From a virus, in IMG/VR virus record IMGVR_UViG_3300044996_000325, positions 1 through 64,000 of that record: 64,000 nt of DNA. The stretch is one strand, 5' to 3'. The notes below the pieces were generated by a model. It searched no databases and was not told where the DNA came from. It saw only the letters and a list, made by a program, of their open reading frames with translations. Positions 6,989 to 14,170 of this stretch are shown in pieces (the stretch's first letter is position 1; every line of letters begins with the position of its first letter). The translations under genes and the position numbers were made by a program.

Positions 6989-7096
6989 TTATCCGGGTCC
7001 GATCAGGATGCCGAGAAAGCAGGGGACGAAGAAGATCAGGATGACGGCGATGACGCCCAGGACGATTTCACGCCTTTGGTTTCCAGATGTCGCCAT
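6989..7096 (-). CDS. Tiny membrane protein
   Basis: This 35-residue protein starts MATSGNQRREIVLG and is otherwise one hydrophobic helix (VIAVILIFFVPCFLGILIG). AAAGGA lies upstream of the start at 7096. Its ribosome-binding site and start codon are inside a 37-bp tandem duplication (7075-7149), so a second copy of the start exists upstream that leads into a different frame. It overlaps the end of the gene at 7036..7755. Confidence 0.6.
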   Translation of the reverse strand: MATSGNQRREIVLGVIAVILIFFVPCFLGILIGPG

Positions 7097-7755
7097 CTTG
7101 GTGCCATCCTTTTTGGTTTCCAGATGTCGCCATCTTGGTGCCATCCTTTCTTGTACATCATTTTCTCGAGAGAGATGACATCGAGATTGACCTTCTCGCG
7201 TGTGGCAACGACGATCATATCTGCGGGAGCTCCCCGGAGAACCCTGCTGATGAGGTCCCAGAACGGCTTGTCCTTGTTCACAACTGCCCAGAAGTCATCG
7301 TCCGTGAGCTGGTAGCAGAATGGGCAACACAGCCGTTCATCCATACATCCGCCGTTGTCACGCCAGTCATGCCGCTGGCCGATGAAGTGCCGGCAGCACT
7401 CGCATTTTCGTGCGGTGCGGTTTGCTTCTTCCAGGAAATACTCCTGTACGGGCTCTTCGTCCGGGATCTCTTCCGGCCACTCGTGCTTGAGCTCGATGAT
7501 GTTTTCTTCGAGCTGGATAAGGGCGTCTTCAGGAAGGTCGTCCAGGAGCTTGATGATCCGACCAGTGACAGGGTAGGTTTCAGGCGTCGGAAACTTGAAC
7601 GACCGCAGATCGTCATAGATGCGATTGAGGAGCCGCTGGCATTCCAGGAGCTGTATGGTCTCGTTCAGCGCCGCTGACCTTTCCCTTGCTGTCGGAAGAA
7701 GGCCTTTATCCAGCTTGTCAATGAGGGCATGAACCTTCGAGATCGGTTTCTTCAT
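7036..7755 (-). CDS. Cys-rich protein, C-terminus altered by duplication
   Basis: This 239-residue protein starts at 7755. Residues 1-100 are helical and acidic. The middle holds a likely zinc-binding cluster (CECCRHFIG, then CCPFCYQLT). A copy of the dispersed palindrome encodes FPTPETY (7578-7593). The last 25 codons are read through a 37-bp tandem duplication. Without it the frame would end as DIWKPKA, so the tail after KKGWHQDGDIWKPK is probably new. No family is recognised. Confidence 0.7.
   Translation of the reverse strand: MKKPISKVHALIDKLDKGLLPTARERSAALNETIQLLECQRLLNRIYDDLRSFKFPTPETYPVTGRIIKLLDDLPEDALIQLEENIIELKHEWPEEIPDEEPVQEYFLEEANRTARKCECCRHFIGQRHDWRDNGGCMDERLCCPFCYQLTDDDFWAVVNKDKPFWDLISRVLRGAPADMIVVATREKVNLDVISLEKMMYKKGWHQDGDIWKPKRMAPRWRHLETKGVKSSWASSPSS
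7075..7149. repeat. 37-bp tandem duplication
   Basis: The unit TTTGGTTTCCAGATGTCGCC... occurs twice without a mismatch at a period of 37 bases (7075-7111 and 7112-7149). Since 37 is not a multiple of three, it shifts the frame of the host gene. It also duplicates the start signal of the tiny membrane gene. Confidence 0.9.
7578..7593. repeat. Dispersed palindrome, copy 4 (in CDS)
   Basis: TTTCAGGCGTCGGAAA, one difference from the consensus. It encodes FPTPE on the minus strand in the gene at 7036..7755. Confidence 0.85.
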
Positions 7756-8144
7756 GGCATCTCGTCTCCTTGTGGATCGATGGTGATGATTTCGGCGCCG
7801 GCATCAATTGCTTTCTTTGCGCAGGAAGCGCAGACCGGGAAGGTCGTCCTTTTCGGAGATCCTTCCGGATCCGTTTTCCTGGCAAACAGGGTCGCCGGTT
7901 TCTTGCACTGTACCCATTTCGGCTCACCAAGATTGAATGCTCCGAGCTCGAGCATGTACCCGCAACACGGGATCAACTCAGGCTGGATTGTCCTTGCCAT
8001 GAATGAATTCAGGATCATGCCAATCATCGTGTTCATGCGGTTTTCGTCGTAGATTGGCAGTCCATATTCCACGTCGATATTCCTGGCATATTCATTGAGG
8101 TCAATAATTACTTGCCGGGCAATCTCTCTCTCGGTATCTGCCAT
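7752..8144 (-). CDS. Putative zinc-binding protein
   Basis: The protein has 130 residues and its start at 8144 has AGGAGACCACT upstream. Cysteines occur as PCCGY, CKKP and CASCAKK, a spacing that could bind zinc. The first half is helical (REIARQVIIDLNEYARNID). The stop overlaps the next start by ATGA. No named family is recognised. Confidence 0.72.
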   Translation of the reverse strand: MADTEREIARQVIIDLNEYARNIDVEYGLPIYDENRMNTMIGMILNSFMARTIQPELIPCCGYMLELGAFNLGEPKWVQCKKPATLFARKTDPEGSPKRTTFPVCASCAKKAIDAGAEIITIDPQGDEMP

Positions 8145-8153
8145 AGTGGTCTC

Positions 8154-8429
8154 CTATTCTTTTCTCGTCATGCGCACGCGAGTGGGGCGTCCGCCGCAGG
8201 CCAGTGCATTCATGTGCGACAGCGCCGCTTCTTTGTGGAAGTGGTCGGCAATGTGTTCCAGCTGGCCCTTCTCGGTTCGTCCGTAGATGGACCAGCAGAT
8301 CAGATCGTAGTCATCTTCTTCGCACTTGACAAAGTCTACGCCGAGAGGGCTGAAGTAGTTTTTGACTGGCTCCCCATCCTTGTCCAGGAGTTTGCAGGGG
8401 TGCATTTCGTAGGATTGGTATGTGATCAT
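8154..8429 (-). CDS. Unknown protein, 91 residues
   Basis: The start at 8429 overlaps the radC stop by ATGA. The junction ATTGGGGTTCTCATGATC is identical to the one in front of rtcB. The sequence is a mixed alpha/beta domain with HIADHFHKEAALSHMNALAC near the C-terminus. No family is recognised. Confidence 0.7.
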   Translation of the reverse strand: MITYQSYEMHPCKLLDKDGEPVKNYFSPLGVDFVKCEEDDYDLICWSIYGRTEKGQLEHIADHFHKEAALSHMNALACGGRPTRVRMTRKE

Positions 8430-9088
8430 GAGAACCCCAATCCGCGCTCTTTGAGCGAAACATGTCTTCCGTTACAGATGATCAGGTGGTCGAGGACGTC
8501 GATATCCATCAGTTTTCCAGCTGATACGATGGCCCTTGTTACTGCGACATCGTCCGGGCTTGGAGTTGGGTCTCCGCTTGGGTGGTTGTGAACGACGATG
8601 ATCGCTGAAGCGAGATACTGAAGCGCCGGACGGATTACTTCGCCGATCTTGACCTGGGAAGAGTTCACAGTTCCGGTGCAAATCGTCACAATATCGATGA
8701 CGACGTTTCTCGTGTTCAAGAGGATCGTTCGGAGCTGTTCTTTTTCCAGTGTGCTCATATCGTATGTCACCAGCGCCGCTGCATCAGCCGGGCTATTGAT
8801 GGTGACGCGTTCAGTTGCCTGGTTGATGCGAGAGCCGAGAGCCATGGACGCCTTGATGCGTGTTGCGGTGGCTATCCCGATGCCTGGCGTCATGGTGAGT
8901 TGGGGAACTGCGGCGTTGCAGATCCTGGCGATGCTGCCGCCAAAGCGTTCGAGAAGATTGTTGGCGATCTCGAGCTGATCGTCGCCGCCAATCACTGCCG
9001 CGAGCAGCTCGGGCGTTGTGCACATGGACGGATCGTGAGATATCCGGGTGTCCGGGCGATCGTGGATTGCGATTGTTTTCAGGCTCAT
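8426..9088 (-). CDS. radC: RadC/JAB-domain protein
   Basis: This 220-residue protein starts at 9088, where AAAGGAG precedes the ATG. It has a helix-hairpin-helix-like region (TMTPGIGIATATRIKA) followed by a JAB/MPN-type domain with HNHPSGDPTPSPDD, the metal-binding signature of the RadC family (DUF2466), and LDHLIICNG near the end. Phages and mobile elements often carry RadC proteins near recombination genes. The biochemical role is unsettled. It overlaps its neighbours by ATGA at both ends. Confidence 0.92.
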   Translation of the reverse strand: MSLKTIAIHDRPDTRISHDPSMCTTPELLAAVIGGDDQLEIANNLLERFGGSIARICNAAVPQLTMTPGIGIATATRIKASMALGSRINQATERVTINSPADAAALVTYDMSTLEKEQLRTILLNTRNVVIDIVTICTGTVNSSQVKIGEVIRPALQYLASAIIVVHNHPSGDPTPSPDDVAVTRAIVSAGKLMDIDVLDHLIICNGRHVSLKERGLGFS

Positions 9089-9435
9089 ACGGTCTCCTTT
9101 TTCGATCTCGGATATGAATGATTGCACCCATTACAGATCAGGTATTCCCTGTCACTTGCGTCGATGTACGGGTTGGTGCAACCGCACTTTGGACACGGCG
9201 AGCCATCGATGTCTTGAATATTGTCGTACTCGTTACCGTCAAGGATCCATTGTGTTACTTCGGGCTTGTACTTTCCGCCGCGCCACGCTTCTTCGACATC
9301 GCCGGCAACTTCGGCGCTCTTACGATCGGACCATGCTCCAAGCACATAGCTATGGCTCTCGCGATTTCCGTGTCTGTACATAGTGACAACATAAACTTTG
9401 ATCTTGATCTTTTCCAAGAGATGAATGGTCGTCAT
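9085..9435 (-). CDS. Zinc-ribbon protein, unknown
   Basis: The protein has 116 residues, with AAGGAGAGATCC upstream of 9435. The N-terminal half is a small beta domain (KIKVYVVTMYRHGNRESHSY). The C-terminus holds a zinc ribbon: CPKCGC, then CNGC. It overlaps radC by ATGA. Confidence 0.75.
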   Translation of the reverse strand: MTTIHLLEKIKIKVYVVTMYRHGNRESHSYVLGAWSDRKSAEVAGDVEEAWRGGKYKPEVTQWILDGNEYDNIQDIDGSPCPKCGCTNPYIDASDREYLICNGCNHSYPRSKKETV

Positions 9436-9446
9436 GGATCTCTCCT

Positions 9447-9462
9447 TTTCCGGCGTCTGAAA
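9447..9462. repeat. Dispersed palindrome, copy 5 (intergenic)
   Basis: TTTCCGGCGTCTGAAA, one difference from the consensus. It occupies the gap between the stop at 9463 and the start at 9435, next to the ribosome-binding site. Confidence 0.9.
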
Positions 9463-9807
9463 CTACTCAACGGATCGTGTTCTCAATTCGAACAATGACC
9501 CGGAATATTTGCATGCCGGGTATGACTTGCACCCCAGGAAGATGGCGCCTGTCTGCCGGTTGGCGCGTTCGACGAGCTCTGATCCACATTTCGGGCAAAC
9601 GGCGCCGCCCACCTGCTCACTCTCCCGGGGTTGATCATTCTTGTACAGGGGTTCGACAGGTTCCTGTGGACCACCGAAGTGAGAGTTCAAGCAGCTCAGT
9701 GCCGTCCAGGCTTTATCCTGGTCTCTTGCAAATTCTTCCATGTGCTTGATGAAGATCTCGGTGAGATCGGACACAGCTTCAAGAGGGGTGATAGCGGTCT
9801 TGCTCAT
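9463..9807 (-). CDS. Topoisomerase-type zinc-finger protein
   Basis: The protein has 114 residues. The C-terminal half has the C4 zinc finger seen at the end of bacterial topoisomerase I (CPKCGSELVER, then GCKSYPACKYS). The N-terminal half is helical and unrelated. It probably contacts single-stranded DNA, but nothing else of a topoisomerase is present. The start at 9807 overlaps the upstream gene by 29 bases. Confidence 0.8.
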   Translation of the reverse strand: MSKTAITPLEAVSDLTEIFIKHMEEFARDQDKAWTALSCLNSHFGGPQEPVEPLYKNDQPRESEQVGGAVCPKCGSELVERANRQTGAIFLGCKSYPACKYSGSLFELRTRSVE

Positions 9808-10030
9808 TGGCTTCTCCGTTCTTGACTTTGGTGAGATTGGTCATCATGGCCTGCAGTTCTTCGTTGGACGCATGCGCCCAGTTGTCCAGGACTGTCTGCA
9901 CAGCTCCTTCCAGGTTTGCGATCTGCTCCTGAAGGGTGTGCAGGCGGTTGCGAAGGAACAGGAGTTCCGTCAAAGCAAGCTTTGACTGCGATCCAATCAC
10001 GACGTCGTCCAGGTCAAGTTGGGAGCCCAT
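9779..10030 (-). CDS. Small helical protein, unknown
   Basis: This 83-residue protein with AGGAG upstream of 10030 is almost entirely helical (FLRNRLHTLQEQIANLEGAV, coiled-coil-like). No family is recognised. Confidence 0.68.
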   Translation of the reverse strand: MGSQLDLDDVVIGSQSKLALTELLFLRNRLHTLQEQIANLEGAVQTVLDNWAHASNEELQAMMTNLTKVKNGEANEQDRYHPS

Positions 10031-10031
10031 G

Positions 10032-10199
10032 TCAGCGTACTCCTATGAGGGCGACCAGGCCGATCAGGGCGATCAGCGCCGCTCCCCCGAGCTGGCTCAG
10101 ATCGTTCCCGGCGATGGCGAAGAATGCGTCTGTGGTGGCAAGGAAGATGGCGCACAGGAAGACAATTGTTCCTTTGCTGATCGATCGGATGGCTCTCAT
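10032..10199 (-). CDS. Small membrane protein, 55 residues
   Basis: The start at 10199 follows CAGGAGATAAACC. Two hydrophobic stretches (GTIVFLCAIFLATTDAFFAI and GGAALIALIGLVALIG) suggest a two-pass membrane protein. The stop abuts the next start. Confidence 0.72.
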   Translation of the reverse strand: MRAIRSISKGTIVFLCAIFLATTDAFFAIAGNDLSQLGGAALIALIGLVALIGVR

Positions 10200-10202
10200 G
10201 GT

Positions 10203-10376
10203 TTATCTCCTGTATCCGTGGATGACATCGGCGACTTCACCGATGACGACGACGGCGAGCGTGATCCTGGCGGTCAGCGCCGCACATTCGCTCCCGTTCT
10301 GCACGATCAGATAGGTGATCACGGTGACGATGGAGATGATCAGGATATCTCCGATGAGGCAGTAGATGCGCTTCAT
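10203..10376 (-). CDS. Small membrane protein, 57 residues
   Basis: The start at 10376 overlaps the upstream stop by ATGA. Two hydrophobic segments (YCLIGDILIISIVTVITYL and ALTARITLAVVVIG) are seen. It lies in a run of tiny membrane and basic proteins. Confidence 0.7.
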   Translation of the reverse strand: MKRIYCLIGDILIISIVTVITYLIVQNGSECAALTARITLAVVVIGEVADVIHGYRR

Positions 10377-10558
10377 TCGTTCTCGCTTTCTGCTGGCTTG
10401 GTGAGTTCCACCAATTGTTTTGCGCGTTCGTGTGCTTCCTGTTTGGTGGTGCCGATGACCTTGGCGACGACGTTTCCTTCGGCGTCGCGCAGGTAGACGT
10501 TCCATCCCATTGATCCCTGGGATGCAAGTCCTGCCTTGAGGGGTAGCTTGAGCTTCAT
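10373..10558 (-). CDS. Small protein, possible paralogue of neighbour
   Basis: This 61-residue protein starts at 10558 behind AAGGAGACC. It begins MKLKLPLKAGLAS and carries a strand-like segment (GWNVYLRDAEGNVVAKV) before an acidic helix. The adjacent 37-residue protein begins MKPMKLPIRAE and has VDLYDGDDN at the matching place, so the two may descend from one gene. Confidence 0.68.
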   Translation of the reverse strand: MKLKLPLKAGLASQGSMGWNVYLRDAEGNVVAKVIGTTKQEAHERAKQLVELTKPAESENE

Positions 10559-10668
10559 AGCTGGTCTCCTTCGATGTTGTCGTCTCCGTCGTAGAGGTCG
10601 ACACAAAACCTGCCTTCTTCGGTCCTGGCGGGTCTTTCTGCTCTGATCGGTAGCTTCATGGGTTTCAT
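10555..10668 (-). CDS. Very small protein, possible paralogue of neighbour
   Basis: 37 residues from the ATG at 10668 (CTGGAG upstream), ending in CTATGA overlapped with the next start. KLPIRA near the start and DLYDGDDN resemble the following protein. It is the first gene after a palindrome copy (10682). Confidence 0.6.
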   Translation of the reverse strand: MKPMKLPIRAERPARTEEGRFCVDLYDGDDNIEGDQL

Positions 10669-10681
10669 GGTTCATCTCCAG

Positions 10682-10697
10682 TTTCTGGCGTCTGAAA
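10682..10697. repeat. Dispersed palindrome, copy 6 (intergenic)
   Basis: TTTCTGGCGTCTGAAA, one difference from the consensus. It sits seven bases upstream of the ribosome-binding site of the gene starting at 10668. The gap 10698-10769 holds nothing else I recognise. Confidence 0.9.
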
Positions 10698-10769
10698 CAG
10701 CGCCGCCCAAATCAGCGCCGCCTTCCCCCACTCCCATAAGCGAAAACGCCTATATATAGAGAGGGGGGA

Positions 10770-11039
10770 TCATGTGGAGAGGATCTCGATCTCCTTGCGC
10801 AGTTCCCGCACCTGGTCTTCGAGATCCCGTATCTGGGGGAGCAGATCCTTCTCGGCCCGCTCGTACCCGTCCCGATCTGCAGAGTTCTCGGCCCTGGCAA
10901 TACAAGATGGGCACGCTTCCACGGTGACGACATTCCCGTGTCCCATGCGGTTCGAGTGGTCGGTCTCACTGCGATTGCACATGGGTTCCCCACAGGAACA
11001 GAAGACTTCGAATTCAATGTCAACAGCAAATGACGGCAT
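10770..11039 (-). CDS. Cys-containing protein with coiled coil
   Basis: The protein has 89 residues and AGGAGAGGCCC stands before 11039. Cysteines CSCGEPMC and CPSC could bind zinc. The C-terminal 30 residues are a charged coiled coil (QIRDLEDQVRELRKEIEIL). No family is recognised. Confidence 0.72.
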   Translation of the reverse strand: MPSFAVDIEFEVFCSCGEPMCNRSETDHSNRMGHGNVVTVEACPSCIARAENSADRDGYERAEKDLLPQIRDLEDQVRELRKEIEILST

Positions 11040-11061
11040 GGGCCTCTCCTATCGTGAGATA

Positions 11062-11202
11062 TCAGGCTTTCCTGATACGGATGTGGCAGAAGTCGACGTA
11101 GGATTGTCCTGCGTACCACTTCAGCTTGTCGTAGACGACGACCTTGAGGCCGAAGATGCGAAATTCCAGCAGTACTCTCGGTGGTAGGTAGATGCGGGTC
11201 AT
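11062..11202 (-). CDS. Small protein, 46 residues, unknown
   Basis: The start at 11202 has GGAGAAAACC upstream. Basic and hydrophobic residues alternate as in a small beta sheet (LLEFRIFGLKVVVYDKLKWY). The 128 bases upstream contain a purine-rich, repetitive stretch (GAGAGGTGGAGAGGTGAGAG on the plus strand) and no gene. Confidence 0.65.
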   Translation of the reverse strand: MTRIYLPPRVLLEFRIFGLKVVVYDKLKWYAGQSYVDFCHIRIRKA

Positions 11203-11330
11203 GGTTTTCTCCGGGACATTTCCCCTGCTCTGCGAGACAGAGTGGTCTGCGGTGAGGGGAGAGGTGAGAGGTGGAGAGGTGAGAGGGGGGTGCGGGGAGG
11301 TAATGCCCCCGCGCTCTCTCTCGCCGAAAA

Positions 11331-11576
11331 TCACGAAATCCGGCGGAATTTGCGGAAAAAGCGCAGGATCGCCAACCAGGCGTTTCGCGCCGGGACGCGG
11401 AACCAGTAGTAGAACAGGGGCAGGCCCAGGATGTAGTACCCGATGCCTATCGACGGCCAGACTTCGAGGTCGATGAAGTTTTCGGGCTGATCGGCGCGGT
11501 AGAGGTAGATGGTGTTGCTGATGTCGATGAGGTATTTGTCGAGCAGCATGGGGAACATGGTTTGACGCTTAGGCAT
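11331..11576 (-). CDS. Small membrane protein, 81 residues
   Basis: The start at 11576 has AGGAGACCAAT upstream. A hydrophobic aromatic stretch (IGIGYYILGLPLFYYWF) is a likely membrane segment, followed by a basic tail (LRFFRKFRRIS) that would stay in the cytoplasm. No family is recognised. Confidence 0.68.
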   Translation of the reverse strand: MPKRQTMFPMLLDKYLIDISNTIYLYRADQPENFIDLEVWPSIGIGYYILGLPLFYYWFRVPARNAWLAILRFFRKFRRIS

Positions 11577-11704
11577 ATTGGTCTCCTGGCGCGGTATGGA
11601 ATGGGTCTTGATACGGGGAAGCAAGACTACTCCCCGGGAAGGTTGAAGGATGGGGGGTGCGCCGGCAAAAGGAGGAGGAAAATCCGGCGCGATCCCCCCG
11701 AATG

Positions 11705-11732
11705 GGACGTGCGGCTGTGACACCGCACGTCC
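11705..11732 (-). terminator. Hairpin downstream of the 447-residue gene
   Basis: A perfect 10-bp stem (11705-11714 with 11723-11732, GGACGTGCGG/CCGCACGTCC) follows the stop at 11740. There is no T-run, so it may slow or process the transcript and not end it. The loop contains CTGTGACA, similar to the operator motif elsewhere. Confidence 0.55.
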
Positions 11733-11739
11733 GCAGTGA

Positions 11740-13083
11740 CTAGAGTGCCTGGACGAACTTATTGTTGATGTTGAGTTCGGTCAGCTTGGCCTTGAGGGCC
11801 TGGCGCCGACCTTCGGCGAAGTCGATCTCGTTGTTCTTCACCTTGAGGTAGGCGATCGACCAGTCGATCTTGCGACCGTCGGACAGGGTGACGCCGACAG
11901 GGATACCCTTCACCTGGCGGATGCCCGAGATCTGAACCTTGCGACCGCGCCATTTCTTCCAGGCGATGTCCTGCGCTTCCTTGAGGGTGGCGCCGCCTGC
12001 GACTGCCATCACATAGGCGGTGTTGAACGCCGCAGTCTCGATCGGATTGCGGGCGTTGCTGGGGCATGTGGCGGCCAGCTCATCCATGAAGCCGGGGTCG
12101 ATCATGTTCGGATCGGGTTCTTCCTGCGAGCGAGGCTCGTCGTACTCGACCTGCTCGATCTCGTCGCGTGCGTCCAGTTTGAGGCCGCGCATGCACTTGG
12201 CCAGCATGTCGGTCTGCCACTCTTCGTCGTCGTCGATCAGTTCGAGGCGGCGGAGGATGGGGGATGTGTGCGGCTGGAGGCGCAACTTCCACTCGTTGCT
12301 CCACTCGCTGGCCGGAACGCCGTCCTTCTTCATGCGGGCGATCAGGCGGGCGCGGAGCTGGTTGTACCAGGTGATGAAGCGGCGCAGTTCGTACTCGTCG
12401 TCATCCATGTAGTCCGTCTTGTCCATGAAGATCGGCGGGGTGTAGCCGCGATCGTCGTCGGTAATGGCGATGTTGTCTGCGTCAGCGTTGAAGCCCAGCT
12501 GTGCGGCGATGAACTGCTTGCGGGTTTCTTCGTTCCACCCGAGGTCGGCGGCGGCGATGTTGGAGGACTGCTCCAGCTCCTTGACGCTGTCCAGGAGGTT
12601 TCCGACGCCGGAAACTTCGTACTCATCTTCCGGAATTTCTTCGCCGGTGTAGCCGTCGACGTAGTCGGGCGTCTCCAGCTCATTGCTGGGCAGGGTCTGC
12701 TCGAGGTAGAGATCTGCAAGGACCTGGCGTGCGTTGTCCGCATCGGCGCCGCCTTCCGCAACGATCATGCGGAGAACGGGGGCGTACTTGCGGTAGATCA
12801 TCGCCGGCTTCTCGGCCTTGCTCTGCAGTGCAGAGTAAGCCTGGTCGACGATGCGGGCGTTGATGTTCTCGATCAGTACCATGGCGTCGGTCTTATAGAC
12901 CGTGGTCGCCAGAGCCCGCAGTGCGTCGATGATGCCGTTGGCGTAGAAGCCAACCATCGGGGTGTCGGACGCCAGAAGGCGCCGCACCTGCTCGCAGGTC
13001 TGATGCGAGAGGACGGGGGAGACATCTTCGATTGCTCCCATGAGCGTGCCAGTTTCCTGTAACGTAGCAGTGTCACCGTACAT
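11740..13083 (-). CDS. Large acidic protein, unknown
   Basis: This 447-residue protein starts at 13083 behind AAAAGGAGAAGAAA, a strong site suggesting high expression. It is acidic and mostly helical. The C-terminal 70 residues look like a compact domain (KVQISGIRQVKGIPVGVTL). A dispersed palindrome copy (12599-12614) encodes VSGVGN between two helical regions. It is bordered by hairpins at both ends, 88 bases downstream of ssb. No family is recognised; a role linked to single-stranded DNA is only suggested by the neighbour. Confidence 0.75.
   Translation of the reverse strand: MYGDTATLQETGTLMGAIEDVSPVLSHQTCEQVRRLLASDTPMVGFYANGIIDALRALATTVYKTDAMVLIENINARIVDQAYSALQSKAEKPAMIYRKYAPVLRMIVAEGGADADNARQVLADLYLEQTLPSNELETPDYVDGYTGEEIPEDEYEVSGVGNLLDSVKELEQSSNIAAADLGWNEETRKQFIAAQLGFNADADNIAITDDDRGYTPPIFMDKTDYMDDDEYELRRFITWYNQLRARLIARMKKDGVPASEWSNEWKLRLQPHTSPILRRLELIDDDEEWQTDMLAKCMRGLKLDARDEIEQVEYDEPRSQEEPDPNMIDPGFMDELAATCPSNARNPIETAAFNTAYVMAVAGGATLKEAQDIAWKKWRGRKVQISGIRQVKGIPVGVTLSDGRKIDWSIAYLKVKNNEIDFAEGRRQALKAKLTELNINNKFVQAL
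12599..12614. repeat. Dispersed palindrome, copy 7 (in CDS)
   Basis: TTTCCGACGCCGGAAA, a perfect palindrome with symmetrical changes in both arms. It encodes VSGVGN in the gene at 11740..13083. Confidence 0.85.
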
Positions 13084-13121
13084 TTTCTTCTCCTTTTGTA
13101 AGATGGTCACAGGGACATGAA

Positions 13122-13158
13122 AACCCCCACTGACCCAGTATCTCGGCCAGTGGGGGTT
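13122..13158 (-). terminator. Terminator-like hairpin after ssb
   Basis: A stem of about 11-13 bp (13122-13135 with 13145-13158, AACCCCCACTG paired with CAGTGGGGGTT) follows the ssb stop on the minus strand, with a short T-run. It may reduce read-through into the next gene. Confidence 0.7.
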
Positions 13159-13170
13159 CGCGTTGCCGTG

Positions 13171-13602
13171 CTAGAAGTTCACGATCTCTTCGGCGGGTTC
13201 TTCAACCGGAGCGTCTTCGTGGACTTCAGCCGGGGCGTCGCCGTTCTCGGTGTGGCGCGTGCCGCCGAGGAAGCGGACGGTCTGGGCGGTGACTTCGAAG
13301 TTCGCGCGAGCGGAGCCGTCCTGCCCCGTCCAGATGCGCGGTCCACCGGTGGCGGCGTCGGAGGTCAGGCGGCCTTCCACCAGGACCTTCGAGCCTTTCT
13401 GCAGGTACTTGTTGCAGACTTCCGCCATCTTGCCCCAGACGCTGATGCGGAACCAGGTGGTCTCTTTCACGGTCTCGCCGGCGTTGTTGGTGTACTGCCG
13501 GTTGGTGGCGACCGAGAAGTTGGTCACCGGCTGGCCGCCCGGGGTGTAGCGCATTTCCGGATCACGACCGAGGTTACCAGCGAGGATCAAGGTTTGAAAC
13601 AT
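13171..13602 (-). CDS. ssb: Single-stranded DNA-binding protein
   Basis: This 143-residue SSB starts at 13602 behind AAAGGAGAACAAC. The OB-fold core is complete: LILAGNLGRDPEMRYTPGGQ, FSVATNR, TTWFRISVWGKMAE, KGSKVLVEGRL. A short acidic tail ends EEPAEEIVNF, a variant of the usual DDDIPF-like tip that recruits partner proteins. The core closely resembles SSBs of Anaerolineae (Chloroflexota), which is the best host hint in the window, though it rests on memory and not on a search. It has its own promoter (13707-13735). Confidence 0.95.
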   Translation of the reverse strand: MFQTLILAGNLGRDPEMRYTPGGQPVTNFSVATNRQYTNNAGETVKETTWFRISVWGKMAEVCNKYLQKGSKVLVEGRLTSDAATGGPRIWTGQDGSARANFEVTAQTVRFLGGTRHTENGDAPAEVHEDAPVEEPAEEIVNF

Positions 13603-13706
13603 GTTGTTCTCCTTTGGGCTCTGCGCCCTGAATGTGGGTTTACTCACGGCTTTGAACTCCGTGAGCTCTCTTATCACCAGACGTCAGTCATCTGGTGGGC
13701 GTACCA

Positions 13707-13735
13707 ATTGTAGCACAAGTGTCACAGATGCGCAA
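13707..13735 (-). promoter_or_regulatory. Promoter upstream of ssb
   Basis: On the minus strand: TTGCGC (13730-13735), a 17-base spacer, TACAAT (13707-13712). The spacer contains the operator-like ATCTGTGACA (13720-13729), in the same position relative to the -10 as at 6934. It would fire towards ssb. Confidence 0.7.
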
Positions 13736-13738
13736 CAC

Positions 13739-14023
13739 TCACTGTCCTTTGATGCTGTGGGCGCAGTGTGTCTGGTTGATCAGGAACTCTGCGGCCATGT
13801 CCGCGTCTGTGCAGTCGACCAGATGCTGGAGTGTGATAGGGCGCTCGATGCCGTGTGTTGTACGGATGCCAAGCGTCTCGAACCCCATGTCGTCCTGCGT
13901 CTTGACCAGGACACCCTTGCGGATCTTGTGACGTACTGACCCGACGGCGCCAGCCATCAGTTCTGACAGCTCCTTATTGTCCCGGAGCGTCTGCGGATGA
14001 TCGAAGAGGTCTAAGATTTTCAT
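13739..14023 (-). CDS. Unknown protein, 94 residues
   Basis: The start at 14023 has AAGGAGTTGACC upstream. The sequence (DLFDHPQTLRDNKELSELMA, then VLVKTQDDMGFETLGIRT) suggests a small alpha/beta domain. No family is recognised. The gap upstream (14024-14170) holds three hairpins. Confidence 0.72.
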   Translation of the reverse strand: MKILDLFDHPQTLRDNKELSELMAGAVGSVRHKIRKGVLVKTQDDMGFETLGIRTTHGIERPITLQHLVDCTDADMAAEFLINQTHCAHSIKGQ

Positions 14024-14043
14024 GGTCAACTCCTTGTCTCGTC

Positions 14044-14156
14044 CATGCCGGGAGGCATGGGGGAATGGGGCGGCCACAACAGGCAGATGCCTGCGTGGAT
14101 CGCACAGAAGCGACGCAGCGCACGGCTCCGTGTGGGAGACACGTGCGCTGCGTCGC
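14044..14156 (-). ncRNA. Hairpin-rich intergenic region, possible structured RNA
   Basis: Three perfect inverted repeats occupy the gap: 14044-14059 (CATGCC/GGCATG, loop 4), 14080-14093 (CAGGCA/TGCCTG) and a long one, 14110-14124 with 14142-14156 (15 bp, GCGACGCAGCGCACG), with an inner CTCC/GGAG pair. The last alone could act as a terminator without T-run. The set could be a small RNA or an mRNA-stabilising element. Confidence 0.5.
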
Positions 14157-14170
14157 GGTGCCGGCAGCGG

